Shown here one piece after another: positions 37,881-46,544 of a DNA stretch of 64,000 bases. Both the position numbers and the translations under genes were made by a program. Origin of the DNA: Reinekea marina (GTDB taxonomy: Bacteria; Pseudomonadota; Gammaproteobacteria; Pseudomonadales; Natronospirillaceae); assembly GCF_030409715.1 (NCBI RefSeq), contig NZ_JAUFQI010000001.1:2220501-2284500 (forward strand). Reading direction: 5' to 3'. Each line of letters opens with the position of its first letter. Position 1 is the first letter of the stretch. A model generated the notes under the pieces. That model was not told the DNA's origin. It did not search any database and saw only the letters and a program-made list of their open reading frames with translations.

Positions 37881-39095
37881 ATGGGTTTTTCGACCGAACG
37901 GTCCAATAATGTCGTCGTAGTAAGCAACTCTTCTGATAATCCCTTCGCTATCGACGTAGCTTATGCAATGGGTCAACATGAAGACATCGCCGACCTCATC
38001 AGCATGAAGCATTTTATGAACTCTGAGTTTTGCCCGCGATTTATTTCCGATGAAAATGATTTAGAAAACATAGGCAACAACCTAAAAGATAAAACTGTTG
38101 TCATTGTCAGCACCAGCAGCCATGTAAAAAGCCGACAAGAGTTAGCAATGTCAAACTTTTTCATTGCTCGTACAGCAAAGGAAAACGGGGCGGAAAAAGT
38201 TTTTTTAGTTGAGCCAGATTTATTTTTCAGTGCTCAAGATCGTGGTCCGAGCGCTGATTTAGGCGAAACACTTTTCGAACGAGATATTCACGATATTAAA
38301 AAGTTTGATGGCCAAGCTTTTACCTCTAAGTTGTATGCACAACTTTTAAAAGTATCTGGAGTAGATGCAGTTTTAACCATTCACAATCACTCTTACTCTG
38401 TGCAAAAGATATTTTCAGACGTATTTGAAGGTGATTTCCATAACCTTATCCCCTATGAAATTTATTCACACTACCTGTTAAATTCTAATATATTGAATTA
38501 CGGTCCTAATGGTGAAGGTTTAGTGTTATGTGCCCCGGATAAAGGCGCCAGGGACTTCGTGAAAACCATGTTTGATACCATTGGTTTAAGCAAAGCCAAA
38601 TTTATTATGCTCGATAAAGTCAGAACAAATGAGCGTAAAGTAGAAATCACTCTCCACAAAGAAAGCGAGCACACCTTTGAAGGGTTAGATGGCTGCAGTA
38701 TCGTTTTATTTGATGACATGGTTAGAACTGGTTCAACAGTCGTTAAGTCGTGCCAATTCTTAAAACAAATTAGCCCAGAACGAATGGTATTTGCTGTTTC
38801 ACATTTTTACGCAAGTGATGAAGGCCGCGAACGTATGGCCCACCCTGCCATTGGAGAAATACTTACACTGAATACCCTACCCACTATATTAAACCGAGAC
38901 GAACAAGGCCGCCTGCGTAAAAAAATGGTGGTCTTAAAAGTTGAAAAATGGATTGCGCAAGAGCTAAATAAAATCTTAGGATTAGCACAAACTGAAGACA
39001 TGAACCCATATAAAATTGACATGTCTTCTAAAAATCCTCGCTTTAAACGAAAGATCTGGTTCAGTGATCAACTGGAAGACCTAAACGAAGGTTAA
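37881..39095 (+). CDS. divergent ribose-phosphate pyrophosphokinase-like protein
   Basis: The 404-residue protein has the architecture of PRPP synthetase, two phosphoribosyltransferase-type folds. It shows APDKGARDF near 213, a catalytic-loop-like KVRTNERKVEI near 247 and the PRPP-binding loop VLFDDMVRTGSTV near 275-287. Canonical bacterial PrsA is about 315 residues, so this one has extra sequence at the C-terminus and inserts. The loop differs from the usual VDDMIDTAGT. It is therefore probably a paralogue with its own role, perhaps with another sugar phosphate or in nucleotide salvage. AGGAT precedes ATG, and a strong terminator follows. Confidence 0.78.
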   Translation: MGFSTERSNNVVVVSNSSDNPFAIDVAYAMGQHEDIADLISMKHFMNSEFCPRFISDENDLENIGNNLKDKTVVIVSTSSHVKSRQELAMSNFFIARTAKENGAEKVFLVEPDLFFSAQDRGPSADLGETLFERDIHDIKKFDGQAFTSKLYAQLLKVSGVDAVLTIHNHSYSVQKIFSDVFEGDFHNLIPYEIYSHYLLNSNILNYGPNGEGLVLCAPDKGARDFVKTMFDTIGLSKAKFIMLDKVRTNERKVEITLHKESEHTFEGLDGCSIVLFDDMVRTGSTVVKSCQFLKQISPERMVFAVSHFYASDEGRERMAHPAIGEILTLNTLPTILNRDEQGRLRKKMVVLKVEKWIAQELNKILGLAQTEDMNPYKIDMSSKNPRFKRKIWFSDQLEDLNEG

Positions 39096-39125
39096 ACTAT
39101 ACTTTAAAGTTTGAAAGTTAATTTA

Positions 39126-39150
39126 AAAGGCGCTATAAGCGCCTTTTTTT
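39126..39150 (+). terminator. intrinsic terminator of the PRPP-synthetase-like gene
   Basis: The stem AAAGGCGCT/AGCGCCTTT (39126-39134 with 39138-39146) with a 3-base loop is followed by a T-run to 39150. Confidence 0.9.
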
Positions 39151-39191
39151 ACTCTAATGTGAAGCCAAGTAAGATTAACCTTTTTACTCAG

Positions 39192-40055
39192 TTACCAAGT
39201 TACAGTAGAAGAAACATTGTTGTAAACAATGGTCATTTCTGTACAGCTCACAAAAGTAATGGTTAAAACGTTGGCACTTGTACTATCAGTTACCACAATT
39301 GTTCCTGAAGAAAAACCACCCTCTGAACAGCTGATCAGATCTGTTCCTTCAATTGTGATGTAACCATAATCTTCATGATACACCTTAGCTTCAACATCAT
39401 ACCCAGAAGAAGCGCTGCCACTCACACTGAAATTCGACACGCGATAACTTGTACCACTGTATGAAAATTCATCGCTGTATGAGCAATTAAATTCTGCATC
39501 ACATTCATAGATTGCGGTAATTTTGTAGCTTTCTGAACCATAGCTTACTGTTATGTCGTACTCGTAACGCAGTGATCCATCTTCATTGTTCGTATAGGTT
39601 GCAAACCCATCAATAGCTGCCGTTTCACCTCCATAACTGTAACGGCAATTATTATATGTAATGGAAAAGGTACCATATCCAGTAGTATTATTTTCATCAT
39701 AGGTATAGCCAGCAGAGCCGCCAGCTTCACAAACTGAGCTACTTAAATCGACATAGCCCCTACCTTTAGCTTCACCGAAAAAATCATTCAAAGCTAGTAT
39801 GTGATGTTCAAGTACGGGCTCTACGGAACGTGCTCTAGGCACCAGCGCCCTACCCGGTGCAGCACTCGCTTCTATCGCTTGTTTAGCTCCCACTGAAGAA
39901 GCTATTGCAATATCGTCTTTGTTTTCTTCATTGACCGTAGCGGCAGATTCTTTGCCTGAATAACCAGTATCAGCGCCTTCACCATCGCCTGAACCAGCAC
40001 ATGCGACTAACGCAGTAATTGCAATAGCCGCGAATAACCAATTTTTTAATTCCAT
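39192..40055 (-). CDS. putative outer-membrane lipoprotein, unknown function
   Basis: I do not recognise a family for this 287-residue protein. Its N-terminus is a lipoprotein signal: MELKNWLFAAIAITALVAC with a LVAC lipobox (cysteine 19), followed by a Gly/Asp/Ser-rich linker without an Asp at +2. The mature part is rich in Tyr, Ser, Gly and Thr and probably all-beta, with paired cysteines around 108 to 195 that could form disulfides in the periplasm. GGGGTGA precedes ATG. It is monocistronic, with an operator-like palindrome 118 bases upstream. Confidence 0.7.
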   Translation of the reverse strand: MELKNWLFAAIAITALVACAGSGDGEGADTGYSGKESAATVNEENKDDIAIASSVGAKQAIEASAAPGRALVPRARSVEPVLEHHILALNDFFGEAKGRGYVDLSSSVCEAGGSAGYTYDENNTTGYGTFSITYNNCRYSYGGETAAIDGFATYTNNEDGSLRYEYDITVSYGSESYKITAIYECDAEFNCSYSDEFSYSGTSYRVSNFSVSGSASSGYDVEAKVYHEDYGYITIEGTDLISCSEGGFSSGTIVVTDSTSANVLTITFVSCTEMTIVYNNVSSTVTW

Positions 40056-40172
40056 GTATCACCCCACTCCCATTTTGATTGCAAAATTGCACGGCTAGAT
40101 TAGCTAAATCAAACAGCCCGAACCATTCAATCTGTTTATCTTGTGATCAGGTAGCCATTGAAAATGAGGGGG

Positions 40173-40189
40173 TTATCACAATGTGATAA
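40173..40189. promoter_or_regulatory. palindrome upstream of the lipoprotein gene
   Basis: TTATCACAATGTGATAA has perfect 7-base arms around a 3-base centre and lies between the lipoprotein gene and the deoR-type gene. It looks like a dimeric repressor site, but no regulator can be assigned. Confidence 0.4.
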
Positions 40190-40257
40190 TAAGCATGCTA
40201 TTGGTGTATATCTATTCTGTGTAGTGAAATCTCTTATTGCCATTGAACTTTGTACCG

Positions 40258-41004
40258 TTAGCGATTGGTAGTTACCTGTTGAACGGGAAGATCACATGGA
40301 ACATCGGCGTTATTGGTAAATATGCGTGAAAAGCTATTTAGACTCGCTACTTTTACTGAACCGTTCAACTGCCATTTGCTCTCGTCGGCAAACAACCAGC
40401 TTTCTCGCGCATTGGCTAAGATTGCCTTAGATATTTCAGCTTCTTGAGGTTCATGCTCCATTGCAGTTTGACTAGAACTGACGGAGCCACATCCGATAAT
40501 ACCGATATCGGCTTCAAACTCACTGAAAAAACGTAATGTACTTTGCCCGACTAAATCTTGGTAATTACTGCGGATCAAACCTCCAGAAAGGTAAACCTCG
40601 ATGCCATCGCTTGCCTCTAATGTTCGTGCCACTTGTAAGTTATTTGTGACCACCCTCAATGATTTAAACAGGACCAGCTGCCTAGCCACATAATCCATTG
40701 ACGTACCGATACCTAGCATTACCGTAGCACCTTCTGGTATTTGCTGAACGATAGCCTGTGCAATCGATTGTTTTACAGTACAGGCCACATCGATACGATT
40801 TTCAAAGCTGGTATTGCTTAAACTTGGTGGCAAACTAACACCGCCATGAACTCGCCTTGCAATACCTTGCTCACATAATAGGTTAACGTCTCTTCTAATG
40901 GTTTGGGTAGTTACTTCAAATATATTCGCCAACACATCTATTTGAACTTCTCCGTGCTCGGCTAAATATTGCTTAATCTGTTGCATTCTTGGGCTTAACG
41001 ACAT
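40258..41004 (-). CDS. DeoR-family transcriptional regulator
   Basis: The 248-residue protein has the DeoR N-terminal winged helix (residues about 6-58, with VTTQTIRRDVNLLCEQGIAR and the following VHGGV). A C-terminal sugar-phosphate sensor domain follows (about 75-235), with the effector-pocket-type segments MLGIGTSMDY and LFADESK. Such proteins usually repress sugar catabolic or transport genes and respond to a phosphorylated sugar. It is divergent from the TRAP transporter operon, which has two matching palindromes in the spacer and is its likely target. AAGGT precedes ATG. Confidence 0.88.
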   Translation of the reverse strand: MSLSPRMQQIKQYLAEHGEVQIDVLANIFEVTTQTIRRDVNLLCEQGIARRVHGGVSLPPSLSNTSFENRIDVACTVKQSIAQAIVQQIPEGATVMLGIGTSMDYVARQLVLFKSLRVVTNNLQVARTLEASDGIEVYLSGGLIRSNYQDLVGQSTLRFFSEFEADIGIIGCGSVSSSQTAMEHEPQEAEISKAILANARESWLFADESKWQLNGSVKVASLNSFSRIFTNNADVPCDLPVQQVTTNR

Positions 41005-41037
41005 GCACTAACCTTTCAATTTGACTTTATCTCTATG

Positions 41038-41067
41038 TTCATTTGAAAATAAAAGTGTTCATATGAA
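41038..41067. promoter_or_regulatory. tandem operator-like palindromes in the deoR/TRAP spacer
   Basis: TTCATTTGAA (41038-41047) and TTCATATGAA (41058-41067) are near-identical palindromic decamers whose centres are 20 bases apart, about two helical turns. A partial copy (TTCATAAG) follows at about 41076. This fits cooperative binding by the divergently encoded DeoR-type regulator. Confidence 0.6.
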
Positions 41068-41187
41068 TACACTTTTTCATAAGTATATGGTAAAAATCAC
41101 CCAGCACGAATAAGAGCTGCGTTTCATCACAGGTTCATATTTATGCACTATAACAATAATTTCACTACTTTTAAGAAGGTTAACTCA

Positions 41188-42183
41188 ATGAAAAAGCTGC
41201 TAATTGGGTCGGTTTTAACAGCCGCTACCCTATTCGGCGTGGCTACAACGGCCGCTGCTGATAAAATTAACATTAATATGAGCCTAGTTTTCACTGAAAA
41301 CGAGGTGCTTACTCAGCAATTAATCCAAGTAACGGATAAAATTCGTGCCCGAACCGATGGTGATGTGAACATTCAGGTTTTCCCTGGTGGGCAGCTACCT
41401 GTATACAAAGATAACCTAGAGCAAGTTGTAAACGGTGCCGACTGGATAGCTGTAGAAGACTTAAGCTATTTGGGCGATTTTGTTCCAGATTTTGCTGCAT
41501 TAGCGGGACCAAGCCTATATCGTTCTTATGATGAATACCTTGCCATGATGAAAACTGACATGGTTGCCGACTTATCAGCTCAAGCTGAGAAAAAAGGCAT
41601 CAAAGTTTTAACCGCCGATTACGTGTTTGGTTTTCGTCATATGATCACGAACAAAGTAATCCGCACACCTGAAGATATGAAAGGAATGCGAATTCGAGTT
41701 CCTGGGAGCCAACTGTTTATCAGTACACTGAAAGCCATGGGCGCTGCTCCAGCACCGATCCCATTCCCAGAAACCTATTCTGGCGTTCAACAGGGTGTTG
41801 TTGATGGATTCGAAGGTTCTATTTTAACGATGTATGGCACTAAGATGTATGAAGTGACTAAGAACATGTCTTTCACAAAACACTTCTTAGGTTCTGTTGG
41901 TTTATACATTTCTCCTAAAGTTTGGGATAAATTAACCGCTGAACAACAAAAAATTGTGATGGAAGAGCTTGAAGCCGGCGCTATTTCAAACACCAACGCT
42001 GTAGTTAAGCTGGATGCTGAATTTAAGCAAAAGCTTGAAGATCTAGGTGTTACTTTTAACGAAGTAGACAGCGCTGCTTTTAGTAAGCTTACGGCTGAAG
42101 TTTATAACCAGTTCCCGCAGTGGAGCAAAGGTATTCACGGAACAATCAATGCCGAGTTAGAAAAAATACGCGCAGCACAATAA
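41188..42183 (+). CDS. dctP: TRAP transporter solute-binding protein (DctP family)
   Basis: The 331-residue periplasmic receptor starts with a Sec signal peptide (MKKLLIGSVLTAATLFG, cleavage after about AAA at residue 24). It has the DctP fold with the segment MRIRVPGSQLF near 165-175, whose arginine normally binds the ligand carboxylate. VVDGFEGS follows. The ligand is therefore probably an organic or sugar acid, not identifiable by eye. An upstream ATG at 41143 would add 15 residues; ATG 41188 is chosen for the signal peptide and the AAGAAGG site. A terminator-like hairpin follows before dctQ. Confidence 0.92.
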   Translation: MKKLLIGSVLTAATLFGVATTAAADKININMSLVFTENEVLTQQLIQVTDKIRARTDGDVNIQVFPGGQLPVYKDNLEQVVNGADWIAVEDLSYLGDFVPDFAALAGPSLYRSYDEYLAMMKTDMVADLSAQAEKKGIKVLTADYVFGFRHMITNKVIRTPEDMKGMRIRVPGSQLFISTLKAMGAAPAPIPFPETYSGVQQGVVDGFEGSILTMYGTKMYEVTKNMSFTKHFLGSVGLYISPKVWDKLTAEQQKIVMEELEAGAISNTNAVVKLDAEFKQKLEDLGVTFNEVDSAAFSKLTAEVYNQFPQWSKGIHGTINAELEKIRAAQ

Positions 42184-42196
42184 GCGCACTAACTGA

Positions 42197-42238
42197 CGGC
42201 CCTAATGCGCTATAGGCGCAATAGGGCCGATTTTTTTT
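42197..42238 (+). terminator. terminator between dctP and dctQ
   Basis: The stem CGGCCCT/AGGGCCG (42197-42203 with 42223-42229) extends inward through GCGC pairing and is followed by eight Ts. It lies between co-directional dctP and dctQ. Partial termination here would give more receptor than membrane subunits. Confidence 0.85.
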
Positions 42239-42262
42239 GATTAATTAAGCTTCGGGGAACCT

Positions 42263-42742
42263 ATGTGGTTTTTGAAGAATTTTGAAGAAGTACTAGCATC
42301 GTTAGCCATTTCAGTGACGGTTCTAATCGTGATATTAAATGTAGTTCTGCGATATTGCTTTGGCTTTGTCATTCCATGGACAGAAGAACTCTCTGTAATT
42401 TGCTTTATTTGGGCCACCTACTTTGGTATTAGCTCTTGTTACAAACATAAACTTCACATGGGTGTTGATGTTGTACTAACGCTATTACCTGAACGAGCAA
42501 AGCCAGTTTTCAGACTGTGTGTTTTCAGTTTGTTGTTGGTGCTCAACACCGTATTAGCGTATTTAAGTTACGATTACACCATGCTCTCTAAAAAAGTGAC
42601 GCCCGTTATGGGCATGTCTTATTTCACTATTAACGGCGTGTTAGTGGTGTGCTTTAGTTTAATGGCGTTTCATACACTTCGCTTTATGAAAGAAGAGTTC
42701 AAATTAATTAAACACCCTACTTCAACGACACCAATTTCTTAG
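42263..42742 (+). CDS. dctQ: TRAP transporter small membrane subunit (DctQ family)
   Basis: The 159-residue protein has four predicted transmembrane helices (about 10-32, 45-62, 85-105 and 125-148) and the DctQ signature NVVLRYCFGFVIPWTEEL near 25-42. It forms the integral membrane complex with DctM and passes substrate from the DctP receptor. A GGGGAACC ribosome site precedes ATG. It ends 9 bases before dctM. Confidence 0.9.
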   Translation: MWFLKNFEEVLASLAISVTVLIVILNVVLRYCFGFVIPWTEELSVICFIWATYFGISSCYKHKLHMGVDVVLTLLPERAKPVFRLCVFSLLLVLNTVLAYLSYDYTMLSKKVTPVMGMSYFTINGVLVVCFSLMAFHTLRFMKEEFKLIKHPTSTTPIS

Positions 42743-42751
42743 GACGCTCAC

Positions 42752-44041
42752 GTGGAAATATTTTTACCGATCATCCTGTTATTTATACTGTTTTTAATCA
42801 ATATTCCCATTGCGTTTTCATTGATCGCATCGGCGTTAGTGTATTTTTTATTCATTAATACATCGTTGCCGGTCAGCTTAGTCATGCAAAGGTTTATTTC
42901 ATCCGCCTCTTCTTTTCCACTGCTCGCCATACCCTTTTTTATCATGGTGGGTTCTATTATGAACTACGCAGGAATCAGCCGAAGCTTATTGGCCTTTGCA
43001 GATTCTATTATTGGGCATAAAACAGGTGGTTTAGCTCATGTAAACGTATTACTCAGCTCACTTATGGGAGGCATTTCAGGCTCTGCTAATGCTGATGCGG
43101 CTATGCAATCTAAAATTCTGGCACCTGAAATGACAAAGCGTGGATATGGTTTGAGCTTCACTGCTGCAGTTACTGCAGCATCTTCTGCAATCAGCCCAGT
43201 CATACCGCCTGGTATTAACCTCATAATTTTTGCACTGCTGGCCAATGTATCGGTGCATTCAATGTTTATTGCCGGCTATGTACCTGCTTTCCTAATGGCT
43301 ATTGCGTTGATGTTTGCTATTTCAATAATTTCACATAAACGTGGGTACAAACCATCTCGTTCAGAACCGGCGTCGGCAAAAGAACGCTGGGGTTATTTTT
43401 TGAAAGCAATTCCTGCCCTATTAATTCCGTTTGGAATAATTTTAGGCATGCGTTTTGGACTATTTACACCCACAGAGGCAGGTGCTATCGCTGTGCTTTT
43501 GTGCGCAATAATCGGTGTGTTTGTCTATAAAGAGCTTAAGCTCAATCATGTTGCTTTAATTTTAAAAGAAACCATTCAAGGTACAAGCGCGGTAATGTTT
43601 ATCATAATTGGTGCAATGGTTTTTGGCTATTACATGACATTAGAGCGCATCCCACATGAAGTGGCATCGGCTTTAATTCAATTAACCGACAATAAACTCG
43701 TGCTTTTACTGCTTATTAATGCACTCTTACTCGTGGTAGGCATGTTTATTGAAGGCGGTGCGGCCATGATTATTTTAACGCCACTATTACTCCCTGCCGT
43801 TCTCAATTTAGGGATTAACCCAGTGCATTTTGGTGTCATTGTAATAGTTAATATAATGATTGGCGGTGTAACACCGCCCTTTGGTTCGATGATGTTCACA
43901 GTTTGTTCTATACTAAAAGTACGTATGGTCGATTTCGTGCGTGAAGTAGCGCCACTTTTAGTTGCCCTTATTGCAGTATTATTGCTACTCACCTTCTCTG
44001 AAGGCTTAGTCATGTTTTTACCAAACTTATTGAAAGGATAG
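42752..44041 (+). CDS. dctM: TRAP transporter large membrane subunit (DctM family)
   Basis: The 429-residue protein is the 12-helix sodium-coupled transport subunit of a TRAP system. Family features are the GGISGSANADAAMQSKILAPEM block near 110-130, PPGINLIIF near 155 and the late TPPFGSMMF near 375. GTG 42752 is the start, with AGGA upstream. It shares an operon with dctQ and the HAD phosphatase. Confidence 0.93.
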   Translation: MEIFLPIILLFILFLINIPIAFSLIASALVYFLFINTSLPVSLVMQRFISSASSFPLLAIPFFIMVGSIMNYAGISRSLLAFADSIIGHKTGGLAHVNVLLSSLMGGISGSANADAAMQSKILAPEMTKRGYGLSFTAAVTAASSAISPVIPPGINLIIFALLANVSVHSMFIAGYVPAFLMAIALMFAISIISHKRGYKPSRSEPASAKERWGYFLKAIPALLIPFGIILGMRFGLFTPTEAGAIAVLLCAIIGVFVYKELKLNHVALILKETIQGTSAVMFIIIGAMVFGYYMTLERIPHEVASALIQLTDNKLVLLLLINALLLVVGMFIEGGAAMIILTPLLLPAVLNLGINPVHFGVIVIVNIMIGGVTPPFGSMMFTVCSILKVRMVDFVREVAPLLVALIAVLLLLTFSEGLVMFLPNLLKG

Positions 44042-44052
44042 CCAACTACGTT

Positions 44053-44847
44053 ATGACCACAGGGCAAAGTGCATTAACTGAGCAATGGAACAACATTAAA
44101 TGGGTGTTGACGGATGTAGACGACACCCTCACTTGGCAAGGTAAACTACCACCCGAAGCATTGATCGCATTAAATAAGCTTCAGCAAGCAGGGATCAAAG
44201 TAATTGCTGTTACCGGCGCTTGTGCGGGCTGGTGCGATCATATCGCTCAGCTTTGGCCAGTGGATGCTGTGCTTGGTGAAAATGGCGCCTTTATCTTAGA
44301 AAAGAAAAATGGATACTTAACAATCAGCGCTGACCTATCTTTAGACACTTTAAAGGCACAGCAATCTCAATTAAAGGAACAAGTGCTTAAGATTCTAATG
44401 AAGTATCCCGATTTAAACCTTACACTCGATCAGGCTTATCGATTATGCGAAGTTTCGATTGATATTGGGCAAAATAGACCCCGTGTAGACAACGAAATCA
44501 TTGAAGAAATTACGTTTAATATTCAAGCCTTAGGCGCACATGCTACCTCGAGCTCTATACACATTAACGCCTGGTATGGAGAACACTCCAAAAAGGCAAC
44601 TTCCTTTAAATATTTGAATGCTAAGGGTTTAACTGAAAGCGAAATAGCTAAACATTGCTGTTACATCGGCGATTCAATGAATGATCAAGCTATGTTTCAA
44701 GCTCTACCTTTAACGGCCGGCGTTGCCAATATTTCGCATTACTGGGATAAACTGCACCACCACCCTTCTGTAGTGATGGAAAATAATGGTGGTTATGGAT
44801 TTTCTGAATTTACTGAGAAGTTGCTTACGATAAAGTGCATAGCTTAA
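44053..44847 (+). CDS. HAD superfamily (class IIB) phosphatase
   Basis: The 264-residue protein is a Cof/mannosyl-3-phosphoglycerate-phosphatase-like HAD hydrolase. The nucleophile motif is LTDVDDTLT near residue 17 (DxDDT), motif II is the threonine in VTGAC, and motif IV is GDSMNDQAMF near 201. A variable IIB cap lies between. Its position 12 bases after dctM suggests that it acts on a phosphorylated derivative of the TRAP substrate or removes an inhibitory sugar phosphate. The exact substrate is unknown. Confidence 0.85.
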   Translation: MTTGQSALTEQWNNIKWVLTDVDDTLTWQGKLPPEALIALNKLQQAGIKVIAVTGACAGWCDHIAQLWPVDAVLGENGAFILEKKNGYLTISADLSLDTLKAQQSQLKEQVLKILMKYPDLNLTLDQAYRLCEVSIDIGQNRPRVDNEIIEEITFNIQALGAHATSSSIHINAWYGEHSKKATSFKYLNAKGLTESEIAKHCCYIGDSMNDQAMFQALPLTAGVANISHYWDKLHHHPSVVMENNGGYGFSEFTEKLLTIKCIA

Positions 44848-44908
44848 ATACTGTTTTAAAGAGGGCAATTTAAATTAATACCCCAGTTTGTAAACACGGA
44901 GAACATTA

Positions 44909-46288
44909 ATGGTCTATTTTCGATTGCTTGATAAATTTCATATTGAAATTGAGTCGAAGATCACGCGTGAAAGCTCTGATTCTAAACTGCAGGTTTATTT
45001 CTTTTTACCTGATCAACTGGGGGTGAATGCCTACACCTTCACCGACGACATGTTTTACCAAAGCATGGTAACAGAGCAAGGTTACTTTTATGGCAACCCA
45101 AATTTAGTTAAATCACATGTACAAATTTCAAAATTAGGTCGCATCCGCACCGACAACAACGACAATCACAACGCCTATTGGAAGCAAGTTAGCTTGCTCA
45201 GTGTTCAATGGCGAAAAGCGATAAAATCAACCTTTCGTGATATTGTAAAAACTGAAAATTCTGAGCTATTGGAAGAAACATTATCTCATTTAAAGCACTT
45301 ATTTAAATTGCTTAGAGAAGTAGAACCCAAAAAAGAACAAGCCCGTTTTTACCGTACTTTTCAGTTTTTAGACAGCCATCTAAGTTGGTACCTTCAGCAA
45401 AAACTTATTACACTTTCAATTGAGTTGAAGGGTCTAAAATCTTTACCTAAAGATGCATGGAAAGATAGCGTTAATGGATTAATTGAATCGGAAAAGGCCT
45501 ATTACCACGACAAAGGTTTCAGAGAGTATGAAGCTAGTGAAGAAGGTGCTGATAAGCTGCTTTGGCGAATGAAGCAAGTTCAACGCTACCTAGACCACCC
45601 TATTTTACTGAATACTAGCCGGAAGCCAGTAGGTATATTTACTGAGCAAATGGTATTTGGGCTTGCAGCTGCAGCTTCGATGGCATTTGCGACAGCCATT
45701 GCCTTTTACACCCAAAAGCAATTTGGTAACTTCAGCACCACCTTTTTTTACGCCCTAGTTATTTCCTATATATTGAAAGATCGCTTAAAAGACTTAAGTC
45801 GCAGCTTTATATATAAAGTGCTAAGCAAAAGGTTTTACTCGTACAAATATGCCGTACGCACTAAAGACAATAATACTCGTGTGGCCACAATTAAAGATGC
45901 TTGCGGATTTTTGAAAAAGGATAAAGTACCGGAAAATATTCTAGATATAAGAGAGAAAAACTTATTAACTAGCCGCAAGGCTGAAGAACCCCATGTGTTC
46001 TTGTACAAAAAATCATTTACGCTGTCTTCGTCCTCATTCACCTCTGAGCACGACAAAATGTATGACAACATAAAACTCAATTTGGCCAGAATGATTCGGA
46101 ATTTCCCAGATACTCGCAAGAACATTTACTTTTACGAAGACGGTAAAACTAAAAAGTTTGTCGGCCGCCAAAAGTTTGCGATAAACGTCTGCATTACTTT
46201 TAAGTCTAGCTCGAGTGATATTTTGAAATACTATCGATTAATGATAAACAAAAAAGGGGTGTACCGTATTGAAGAGCTAAAAGAATAA
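44909..46288 (+). CDS. unrecognised 459-residue membrane protein
   Basis: I do not recognise this protein. It has a long soluble N-terminal region (about 1-245) rich in charged residues and helices, with LGRIRTDNNDNHNAYWKQVS near 75. Two hydrophobic segments follow (about 247-267 and 272-290, AAASMAFATAIAFYTQ and TTFFYALVISYI). The C-terminal region from about 295 is basic and probably cytoplasmic. No catalytic motif was found. An ACGGAGAA ribosome site precedes ATG. It lies 61 bases after the HAD gene with no terminator seen, so it may belong to the TRAP operon. Confidence 0.65.
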   Translation: MVYFRLLDKFHIEIESKITRESSDSKLQVYFFLPDQLGVNAYTFTDDMFYQSMVTEQGYFYGNPNLVKSHVQISKLGRIRTDNNDNHNAYWKQVSLLSVQWRKAIKSTFRDIVKTENSELLEETLSHLKHLFKLLREVEPKKEQARFYRTFQFLDSHLSWYLQQKLITLSIELKGLKSLPKDAWKDSVNGLIESEKAYYHDKGFREYEASEEGADKLLWRMKQVQRYLDHPILLNTSRKPVGIFTEQMVFGLAAAASMAFATAIAFYTQKQFGNFSTTFFYALVISYILKDRLKDLSRSFIYKVLSKRFYSYKYAVRTKDNNTRVATIKDACGFLKKDKVPENILDIREKNLLTSRKAEEPHVFLYKKSFTLSSSSFTSEHDKMYDNIKLNLARMIRNFPDTRKNIYFYEDGKTKKFVGRQKFAINVCITFKSSSSDILKYYRLMINKKGVYRIEELKE

Positions 46289-46308
46289 TACACAATTTAA
46301 TACGAACG

Positions 46309-46506
46309 TTAAAACGCCTCGTTTTCACTGTAAACCGCCAAGCCTAGCTGCCCTCCCCCTAAGTCAGACACCACAAAGGTAATCGGCTTGCAACAAACCT
46401 GACAATCTTCAATATAGTTTTCACCGGTATCGGTTGGGTCTAGTAAGACATCTAGGGTAGCTGCACAGTATGGGCAACGGGTTCGTGTTTCCTGTAAGTG
46501 CTGCAT
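46309..46506 (-). CDS. CPXCG motif-containing cysteine-rich protein
   Basis: The 65-residue protein has two metal-binding knuckles, RCPYC (cysteines at about 11 and 14) and EDCQVCCKP (about 35, 38, 39). This is the pattern of the CPXCG small zinc-ribbon family of gammaproteobacteria. Function is unknown. It is convergent with the 459-residue gene. Confidence 0.8.
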   Translation of the reverse strand: MQHLQETRTRCPYCAATLDVLLDPTDTGENYIEDCQVCCKPITFVVSDLGGGQLGLAVYSENEAF

Positions 46507-46544
46507 TTTATCGCCTATAAATTAGTTGCCCCTATACAGTTCGT

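Noticed and set aside
43678..44067. 129-codon minus-strand frame
   Set aside because: Antisense to dctM; threonine/isoleucine-rich shadow translation.
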